In this document: piece by piece, positions 45,701-54,900 of the stretch | How positions within the stretch are numbered: the stretch's first letter is position 1 | How the letters are laid out: every line of letters starts with the position of its first letter | NCBI GenBank assembly: GCA_030374765.1 | Contig: JARGXX010000016.1 | Coordinates: 1,790,562-1,854,561, forward strand | DNA length: 64,000 nt | DNA from: Agarophyton chilense | Taxonomy: Eukaryota > Rhodophyta > Florideophyceae > Gracilariales > Gracilariaceae | Direction of reading: 5' to 3' | Made by a program: the position numbers and the translations under genes | Notes under the pieces: model-generated | The model's database searches: none | What the model saw: only the letters and a program-made list of their open reading frames with translations | What the model was told of the DNA's origin: nothing

Positions 45701-48165
45701 AGAGTCAAGTACATGAGCAGAAGACGGGATGTGTGAGCATCGGGAAAGCGAGCAATCGAAGTGGCGGCCCCTTTGCTGTTTCGCGTTTTCATGTAACGGC
45801 AAATGAGGACAGGCGATTTGTCGATGAGCATGAGCAAAAGTTGAAAGTGTTGGTCGTTGTGGATACGGTATGTCTCGATCTCTGTGCCGCGCGCAGGAGA
45901 GCCCGACGAAAGGTGTAGCGCAACCAACAGGCGCTCTTGGTTTTCTGCGCACATGAGAGCCACCTCGACAACGCATGCGTGAACATATCGGTGCCCAAAA
46001 TGTCGGTTGTGGGCAGTTGGGTGCGGGGAAGGTACCGTTTTGCTTGCTTTGCGGAAGAAACGGAGTGTGGTCGGTGTTGGAGTTGTAGGGCACGGAAGAC
46101 GTGAGAAAAGGGAAAACGAACGCCATGTTTCGTTCGATGAACGGGCGGTTGTTGAGGTTGGTAAGGAAAGAAAAGCCTGGGCTTTTGTTGAAGGAGTCGT
46201 CCTGAAGTGAGTGTAGCGCGTTTGCGAAACCGGTTGGCAGAGCGTGGCCAAGAAGCAGGTCGTTGTGAAGAGTATGTTGTATTTCTTTGGATTAAGTTAA
46301 AACCAAAGAGCCGACTTTTGAGAGGGCGAGGTGAATGTCACGCACTATGCCGCAGGACGGGTGAACATCACAATTGTGGAAAGAAACGAACATTTCCTCG
46401 CGAGAGGATATGGACATTGCAAGCGTGAGTGTCTTTCTGACAAACGAAAGGGCGTTGTTGGAATCAGCGTCGATTGCCGCGTCGATGGTACGCATGCGTT
46501 CTTGAACGTGAACTGTGCGTTCGGAAGCAGGGGTGGCAGGTTGCAACAGGGGAGAAGATTTGGAGAGCACGTGCAGTTCGTGTATGGCGCAGGCACAGAT
46601 GCCATATTGAAGAGCGGCGAGGAGGTGCGTCACATCTGAGGCGGCTGCAAAACGAAAGGAGGTATTGTTGGGGTCGTGAGAAATGACCGTGTCGTAAGGC
46701 TCAGGCGTGCGGTCAGACGGCAAGGGGGCAGCGATAGGCGGGTTGGGGTCGGTGCTTATCACGCTTGCGCAAGCAATGAAGTTGTGAACGGAGAGAAGAT
46801 CTAAAGACTGGTATGGCGCTAAAGATTGAAGCAAGAAGGGTTTGAGCGCGCTATGGACCGCTGGGCCATGTTGGGCTGGAGGAAACGGGGTGGGGAGCTC
46901 ACCGGAGGAAGACATGCGAATGGCATCCAACAAGGAAGTAGTGTAGCAGTACATAAGGTCTTAGTCGGGTACGAGATGAGGGAGGTTTGCCCTTGTCCTG
47001 TGAGTAAACACGAGCAAACGGGAAATGTGTGAAGCGTAACGGTTGAGGGTTTCAGTGGAGACAGTTTTAAAAGCTGTGTCGGTGCGCTTGTTCAGCCGGT
47101 CCAAGAAAGCTAGGGAGGTCTCACTAACCAAAATGTTCACCTGAGAGATGTAGTCGAAGATGTGGGGGGTGATGGTGCTTTCAGCGGATGTGGGCGTTGT
47201 GCCAGTTCTGGATAGTTGAGCCGCCACATCCAGATGAACATGAAGCGAGTGAAGAACGATGTTAAACTTGGAAAAGTTGATGAAAGAAATTTTCTCCGAG
47301 TGGTGACGAAGCAAAGGGTCTGATTGGGAACAAGGAGCGCCGGTGTTGAACTTCTGTAAAAAGTGGTTAATGTGTTGAAGCGGGGGCTCGATGCCATTGG
47401 CAGTCGTCGCCACTGGACGATGGAGTGGTGGGAGAGAAACAAGCTGCGCCGGGGGGGTCTCAGGCCGTGCCGCAGGCGTGTGGGGAGTTTGGTAGGTTTT
47501 GGACAAGCAGCTTATGGGTTGAGCATTGGTAACGGGAAATAAACGGCGACGAACGCCGCTGTACACTGTCTGCAAGGCAATACGGCCCGAAGAGACGGTA
47601 CGGTCAAGGTGCGGCTGGGCAACCGCAGGCGACATGTTGTGGCACTCGATCAGATGCGCTTGCAGACGAACGGGGTCGAGGTAGCAGAATTTGCAGAGCG
47701 GGCACTGATAGCCATTGTGAATGGCAATGTGTGCCAGAGGCGTGAGGAACGTAGAGGGACCGGACACAAATTGAGCGTTGTGTTGGGGGCGATACTTTTG
47801 CCCCACGGAGGCAACGGTAGAGTTGTTGCGCAAGGTGTGCACCTCGTGCAGGATTGCCATTGACATGGGATGTGCAATTTCCAAAGGGATGGAGTGCTGT
47901 TTGCGCAGGTGATGTTGGATTGCGCGGGCAGACGGCAGCCCACACTGGCAGTTGACGCACAACGGAAAGAAACCAATAGAATGAATACCCATATTCACAA
48001 TGGTACCGAGAGCCATGATAAAAGAGGAAGAATCGTCAGCTGCATTCGCGTCGGTAACGGGTAAGTCGGAATGGGGTTGATCATGAGCGTCACGCGCCAC
48101 GGTCGGAGGCAGTGGGGGGAGCAGGGGATTAGAGGGAGTGGGCGGTGAGATGTTCACCGCAGCCC
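42701..48165 (-). pseudogene. TLH-like helicase pseudogene, copy B
   Basis: Carries the same lesions as copy A (premature TAAs near 46292 and 46961, 1-nt losses before the helicase core, 2-nt loss before the CCHC tail). It lacks the single-G deletion of copy A, so its N-terminal part is one 398-codon frame with both C2H2 fingers (46961-48157). The helicase-core frame is 43144-46251, with 8 Gln in the Gln run. The 5' end is lost at the TATATATATTAC tag. Not functional at full length; the N-terminal finger fragment could in principle be expressed. Confidence 0.9.
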
Positions 48166-48253
48166 TATATATATTACAAGTTGTAAGTGTGTGCTGGCGC
48201 TTGGTAAAACGGGGGTGTCAGTAGCGCTTGGTAATTACATACACCAAGCGCCA
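48166..48253. repeat. 88-bp TATATATATTAC tag with hairpin (copy B)
   Basis: Same as 8319-8406. Confidence 0.7.
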
Positions 48254-49473
48254 TTAACTCTGGCGGAGATCTTCTCCTTACCCATCGAGGTTCCAAAAGC
48301 CACTGAACGACGGGGGCTACCACGCGTTCTGGCCGCGTCTCCTTCAGCTTTCGCAAACTGAACTAAGTCCAAAAAGGAGACTCTTCCATGCTTCTCTCGA
48401 TATCGAGCTACTAACGACTTGATGCTCGGGTCCAGCCCGTCGATGTACAAGGTAGTCTTGTCCTCCGTCGAGTGGACGTTTCCACCGCAGAATGAAGCTT
48501 TGTTAAGCCTTGAGCTGTACTCAACTTCGCCCTCCTCAATCTTTTGGGTCACATCCCTCAGGTCCAGGATCGCCTGAAGTATCGCGTTTGATGTCGCGTA
48601 ACTGCGCACCAAATACTGCACCGCCTCTGGCCATGAGGTAACGCCGCCTTCATCGGCTGTCAATGATCCGCATACGGAACGATATTGCTCTAAAGCAAAA
48701 CCCTTCGGGAAGTGTGGTAAAGACACAAATGCCTGTGGTTCACTCATCTCTAGAGTGTCTGCATCGGCAACGAATCTAGTGAGAAACTCGATAACGAGAA
48801 TGGGGGTTTTCCCATCAAATGTTAAATCATTAAGGCCGATCTTCAATCGTTTGATGTGATCCTTCACCTTCGCGGTTTCGTGTCCTGAGCCCTTCTTGCT
48901 CTTCACCTTCAGACGGTAGCACCTGTAATTCAGGACCTTCCGATAAAGCGGATTCGTGCACGAGAGCACCTTCAATCCTCTTTAACGTGAACCTTTTTTT
49001 CTCATTAACCACGAATACGTGTTCTTCTTCCGATATCGGGACCTTCGATGACCATCATCACTGTAGTCGTCACCTGACGTACCTAAATCATCAGAATCAT
49101 CAGTACTGGAACTGAAAGCCTCCGTACTTGACGATTCATCACTTGAATCACGTGCGGACTTCCGCTTTTTACGTCGTGACTTCGACGTCTTCGAACGAGC
49201 TTCCTTCAAAGGAGCTCCTTCCTCTTCCAGCACGACTGGTTTAGCAGCAGTCTGCGCACGAACTGCCGCCTCCAGCCGTTCTAAACAAGGGTTAACTCGA
49301 GTGAGGACATCCTCTACATCCACAGTTAAGTCTGGTAGCGCATCAGGCGTATTCCCGTACCTCTCCAGTAGATGGTTCAAATCCTCACGTAGTGTTTTCA
49401 CTGATGCAGAGACCTGCTTCCCATCGTTTTGACGAACGAGTGCTTGATGCACACTGCGTAATTGTTCGACATC
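48254..49473 (-). pseudogene. Gypsy-2 family gag, truncated at both ends (copy B)
   Basis: Same as 8407-9626. Upstream (minus sense) it is cut at 49473, inside the coiled-coil part of gag, by the start of the 858-bp tandem units. The 5' LTR and gag N-terminus seen in copy A are missing. Confidence 0.75.
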
Positions 49474-51189
49474 TATATATATTACAGGTTGTAAGTGTGG
49501 GCTGGCGCTTGGTAAAACGCAGTTGTCAGTAGCGCTTGGTAATTACATACACCAAGCGCCACGCGCTGCATTCGACGTATGTGCGATTTTGACCCCCTGG
49601 ATGGAAAACGTTGTGCTGGAGAGCGCGTATGACACATTGGCACGCTCAAAAAATCGTGGCTAATTGCGCTCAGGCGCTTCGTTCGGGTAACGTAGCGCGC
49701 GAATTGCCAGATGTTGGCGCGCAGCACCCATTTTCGCAATATTTGCATTTGAAAAAATCATAAATTTTAGGCGCGCTGGGCTTTCTGCCAAATCCTGCGT
49801 TTGCACATGTTTTATTGTAACATTTTTGCTGCACAACGTGGAGGCGTGCGTCGAGTGTGGCACTCAAAGGCGCTTGGTTTCAGCCACATCTCCGCTGCAC
49901 AGTCGAGCTGTGTTGTAAGCTGGATAATGTGCGAAATTTTTATCAAAAGAAAGGGTTGTGTTATGCGTTTGCGCTTGGTTCTGTGGCTATTTCGTGGAGG
50001 CAGATGGCACATTGTCAGGCGTTTTGTATGTGCGTTTTTGGGGTCGTGTACGCGGCTGAAAAAGGTGCGTTTGCGCTTGGTTCTAGGATGGTTTTCATAT
50101 CCGGCAACACTGGGGGTCGATATTCGATGGTATTGCCAAGTTCAATGTAGGTTGAGTGTGGTGAGTAGTAGGTCACGCGAGTGCTGGCGCCACACTCTCA
50201 GCTAAAGAAGACGCGTGCAGTGCGTTTAGTGAGGTAGGGATGACGTATGCTTAACGATGACAGGTAGATTCTTATGACGTTAAGGTTTGTCCAACAGTGG
50301 CATCGCCACTAAGTAGCTATCGGTCAGGGCCTATATATATTACAGGTTGTAAGTGTGGGCTGGCGCTTGGTAAAACGCAGTTGTCAGTAGCGCTTGGTAA
50401 TTACATACACCAAGCGCCACGCGCTGCATTCGACGTATGTGCGATTTTGACCCCCTGGATGGAAAACGTTGTGCTGGAGAGCGCGTATGACACATTGGCA
50501 CGCTCAAAAAATCGTGGCTAATTGCGCTCAGGCGCTTCGTTCGGGTAACGTAGCGCGCGAATTGCCAGATGTTGGCGCGCAGCACCCATTTTCGCAATAT
50601 TTGCATTTGAAAAAATCATAAATTTTAGGCGCGCTGGGCTTTCTGCCAAATCCTGCGTTTGCACATGTTTTATTGTAACATTTTTGCTGCACAACGTGGA
50701 GGCGTGCGTCGAGTGTGGCACTCAAAGGCGCTTGGTTTCAGCCACATCTCCGCTGCACAGTCGAGCTGTGTTGTAAGCTGGATAATGTGCGAAATTTTTA
50801 TCAAAAGAAAGGGTTGTGTTATGCGTTTGCGCTTGGTTCTGTGGCTATTTCGTGGAGGCAGATGGCACATTGTCAGGCGTTTTGTATGTGCGTTTTTGGG
50901 GTCGTGTACGCGGCTGAAAAAGGTGCGTTTGCGCTTGGTTCTAGGATGGTTTTCATATCCGGCAACACTGGGGGTCGATATTCGATGGTATTGCCAAGTT
51001 CAATGTAGGTTGAGTGTGGTGAGTAGTAGGTCACGCGAGTGCTGGTGCCACACTCTCAGCTAAAGAAGACGCGTGCAGTGCGTTTAGTGAGGTAGGGATG
51101 ACGTATGCTTAACGATGACAGGTAGATTCTTATGACGTTAAGGTTTGTCCAACAGTGGCATCGCCACTAAGTAGCTATCGGTCAGGGCC
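49474..51189 (+). repeat. Two tandem 858-bp units (49474-50331, 50332-51189)
   Basis: Each unit starts TATATATATTACAGG, contains the TGGCGCTTGG/CCAAGCGCCA hairpin with the full (undeleted) 88-bp tag, and ends at GGTCAGGGCC. The units are almost identical; one visible difference is GCTGGCGCC against GCTGGTGCC near 50190/51048. The homologous part of copy A is 1300-2130. Small frames inside (up to 134 codons) shift between strands and show no domain. I regard the unit as non-coding subtelomere-type repeat. Confidence 0.88.
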
Positions 51190-51239
51190 TACGGGAGTTT
51201 ACGTTTTCGTAGAGGAAAGCATTGTGTACGGGCTTTTAC

Positions 51240-51520
51240 AGGTTTCAGGGGTTTAGGGGTTTAGGGGTTTAGGGGTTTAGGGGTTTTAGGAGAAGCTTTA
51301 CCTTTATGGGATTTTGAAGTTACGGAGAGGAAAACATTGTGTAGGGGTTTTAGGGGTTTTAGAGGTTCAGGGGTTCAGGGGTTCAGGGGGTTTAGGGGAA
51401 ACTTTACCTTTATGGGATTTTTTATTTACGGAGAGGAAAACATTGTTTAGGGGCTGGAGGGCTTTAGGGGTTTTAGGGGAAGCTTTGCGTTTATTGGATT
51501 TTAGGGGTTTTAGGAGTCTA
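51240..51520 (+). repeat. Telomere-like TTTAGGGG tract (copy C, best preserved)
   Basis: Around 51247-51290 there are about five consecutive GGGGTTTA units, then GGGGTTTTA, followed by the same interspersed ~50-bp block (TTTACCTTTATGGGATTTT) seen in the other copies. This is the cleanest array in the window. TTTAGGGG is close to known TTTAGGG and TTTTAGGG telomere repeats. Helicase stop lies about 415 bp to the right. Confidence 0.75.
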
Positions 51521-51935
51521 GAGTCGAGACGTCAAGTTCCATTATAGTACGAATGCGTGGTGAACAGATTGTTTGAGGGTGTACTCGATATCTGCGGTGG
51601 TTGGATAAAGTTCTGTGTTGAGCGACCTGCATTCGATAAGTGTACTGGGCTTTATGTGTAGGACTGATATAGAGTGTAGGTTGTTTCGTTACACTGTATT
51701 TTTGAGGCGGAGTTGGGGTATTTAGGGGCTGAGGTTGAGCTGGAGATAGAGTCGTTTGAATAACGCTTGTTGCTGGGTTGGGTGTAATGTAACGGTCGAA
51801 TATGGGGTGTTTGGCGTTATACTTAAGTATAAAGAGTAGGAAATGTGGTTTTCTGTGGCAAGGAAGAGAGTTGAAAGCAAAATGGAGAAAGAAGAATGGG
51901 TGTTTATTGTACCGGGTTGGAATCTAAAATCGTGC

Positions 51936-54900
51936 TTAAATGAGTGTTGTGGTTGACTTCCACCAAGCTGCAAGGCGTAGAATGTTGGGTACGGCAAAGT
52001 GGTTGTTGTGTGTTAACCAATCATGAAACATGGCGTCTATTTCAAGGTGGAGGGGTGAGGAATCTTGGGAGGATTGGGAAATGGAGTTGAACTTGGATTG
52101 CATGCGGCCGTCAAAGAGGTGGAGTGCAATTTCGGAGCGAGTTTTGGAGCATGTTCGCCACAAGACCCATGCCAGTTGATAGAGCGAAATGAAGATGCAG
52201 TGTCTTGTTCCAAAAGTGTGCGGTTGAGAATGAGTTTTGAGTCCCTTGCAGAATCCGAGATGGCAACGGTAGCAGGTTCCTTGAGGTGATTTATCGAACC
52301 TGCAGTTGCGCGATATATGGTGCGGCGAAAAGCATCTGAAGCATCGTTGACGGGAATGGGGGCATGCATGAGTGTCCGTCAAGTGCACTTGCGTTTTTTC
52401 GTGCAGCAAGCATGGCACACAGAGAGGGGCAAGTCGGCGGGAGAGCTCCTCGAAGTGTGACACGATTTGTTGCGGTGTTTTTCGTTCCAAGGTGTAAAAG
52501 AAGGTGGCAGAGTGCGACTGAGATTGAGAATGAGCGACAGTGGGCGATTGGGTCGCTGCGGATGGATGCGTGGTTGTCAGCAACGGCGATGGAGTGGAGG
52601 TGGGGGGTCGTGGTGGACGACTGGCGTGGGGTTTGGGGCTTTGTGTTGGGCCGCCGTTGGTGTTGGTGTTTTGGTTGTTTAAGGATGTTCTGTTTGATTG
52701 ATTGGCACGGTTTTTTGGCGGCGTGGGCGTTTGTGGGGAAGCGCTGGGTGACGGTGAAATGGATTGGGCGTGCTGAGAGGCAGAAGGGGTAGCGGAAACG
52801 GAGCTTCGTTCCGGGGTGGGAGAGGGGGAGACAGCTGCGATGCTATTGCAAATATCGCAATTAAGAACCGAAGGAGAGAAGAGACAGATGCCTGGTTCTT
52901 TTCCGTCCATGTGGAAATAGAGGGCGTTCCTTCGACAAACAGATTTGCATTCGACCCAATGCTGCGCTTCCAACCAACGCTCCGTGGAAAGTGCTTGGTT
53001 GTATATGCGATTGGGCTCCTCAAACGCATTTGTGTTGGATGAGGACGAAGAAAGAGTTTCCGTAACGAGTTTGAAGTAGGGCTGGAAATAAATGGTGACG
53101 CAAGTGGATGGGTTTCCATCGCGGCCGGCCCTGCCGGCCTGTTGCGCGAGGTCGCAAAGACTCGCTACTCCACCAAAGTTGAAAACCAGGCGAACGTTGG
53201 GAACGTCGATGCCCGTACCAAAAGAAGAGGTGCAAACCATGAAGAGAATGTGGTTGGTTGTGGGTGCGCTGGAAGAAGGCGGAGAGTTCCAAAGGGTGTG
53301 AGCCCGGCGTTTACGAACATCGGAGAGACCAGAATGGTACAGGAGAACCGTGACAGTAGTGGATTGTTTAAGGGCACCAAAAGAAGAACGCGAAGCGGCG
53401 AGAGCTTCATGGACAGCTTCGGCAGCCGGGCGTGTTAACGAGAATATAAGAACGCGAGCTAGGGTTGTGTCAGCCGACGAGTGAAGCAATCGAGCCACAT
53501 GCTCTTGCATGATTGAGACGCCCAGCTGAAGCAGGTATCCAAACACATCCTGAAAGTGGCCATGAGCGGCGCGAAAGCGTGTGGCACGCGAAGTGCTGGG
53601 GGCTGAGCTTAGCTGATACACGACAAAAGAAATGTTGTTTCTTGCAGTCGAAGAAGCGTACACATGCGCGTTCGGGATATGCAGCTGCGACAGAAGAAGG
53701 GGGCGGTCGCGCGGCGGCACTGTCGCGCTTAAAAGCACGCGAGGGATCTTTGTGGGAATATGGCCGAAGCAGTTGTGGAGGTTGGCCAAGCACGGGCGAA
53801 AGTGTTGCCATAAAAGAAATAAGTGACATTCATCGATGGCAATGCGGGCGAGGCGGTCGGCGGCGATCAGTCGCGTGGTGAACTCTGTAAAAGAAGGAAG
53901 AGAAAGTCTTTCAGCGGAAAAGATGTAAATGTCGGCAAAGGAGTGCGATCCGGGAGGGGTGGGTGTACGAGAAGCACGAAGGCCGAAGAGCTGAGCGCGC
54001 AGTTCGTATTCACTGAGCAAGGCTGTGAGAGGGGTGATGAGAACGGTGGAGTATTTGCCCTTTTCCATGAAGACGGGGAGCAGAAGAGATAGTGTTTTTC
54101 CAGATCCAGTCGGCTGGAGTAGTAGCATGTTGGACAGCCTGTTGTACACGGCCGCTGTGTTCACAAATTGTTGGTGGGACTTGAATAAAGCGGAGTCGTT
54201 GGAAAGTGCCTGTCTTAGTGCTCGGAGCATTTCTGATGTAATATGTTCGTAGGTCACAAGCGGTTGTTGTAAGAGAGAAGCTCCACCGCGCGGTATGGCG
54301 GCTGCCATAAAAGCAGGCGGATGTGGATTGAAAGGATGAGAGGCGGCCAGGTTTAGGTTGATTTGAGAATGGGGGATCGCAGAGCGGTCAGTGGGAGGGG
54401 ACGGGGTTGGCTGCGATGTATGGATGGAGCGCTTTGGTTCAGGTGTAGGTAGAACTGTGTCAGTAACCGGACGTTTTCTGTGGTGTTGTTGTTGTTGTTG
54501 TTGTTGGGTGAGGGGAGCATTAAGAAGAAGACCGAGATACTGGTGCCATTTGCTGGACCACTCGCGATATTTGGAAAGTTGAGAGTGCTGCAAACCGGAT
54601 ATGTCATGTGGTGTACGAGCGTAAAGAAAAGCGGCGGTGTGCGCAGAGTGGCCCGCCTGGCCATGGGCAGTGGTCAATAGCTCTTCCAAGATGTGATCGG
54701 CTACAGAAGATGCGGTGACATTGGAAACTGTGTTGGTCATTCCCACGGTGAAGTTTCTATAGTCGTTGAAGGATATCGGGAAACCGCGTTTGCTCAAGTG
54801 AGAGCTGATTATCGAGCGGATGGTGTTTGCGGCATACGGAATTCCGCAGTTGGCGAACAGCATTTTCCAATGCATCTGGAAACAGTTTTCTCCGTGTAGG

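Larger units (their letters stand above)
41140..48253 (-). mobile_element. TLH-like unit, copy B (degenerate)
   Basis: Counterpart of 1300-8406: left tag with the same 27-bp deletion, spacer, telomere-like tract at about 42020-42286, broken helicase, and the 88-bp tag at 48166-48253. Confidence 0.75.
39841..49473. repeat. Segmental duplication, copy B of 1-9626
   Basis: Base-for-base copy of 1-9626 with about a dozen substitutions and two indels (6 bp more in the CAG/Gln repeat near 45250, and one extra G near 47455). The offset is 39840 bp at the start and 39847 at the end. It includes the end of the gypsy-1 LTR, the integrase fragment, the helicase pseudogene and part of gag. Copy B ends at ATTGTTCGACATC, where a TATATATATTAC tag starts; copy A reads on through gag. 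Confidence 0.95.

Noticed and set aside
49660-51063. Small frames repeated in both 858-bp units (up to 134 codons)
   Set aside because: They repeat only because the DNA repeats; shifted frames on both strands and no domain.
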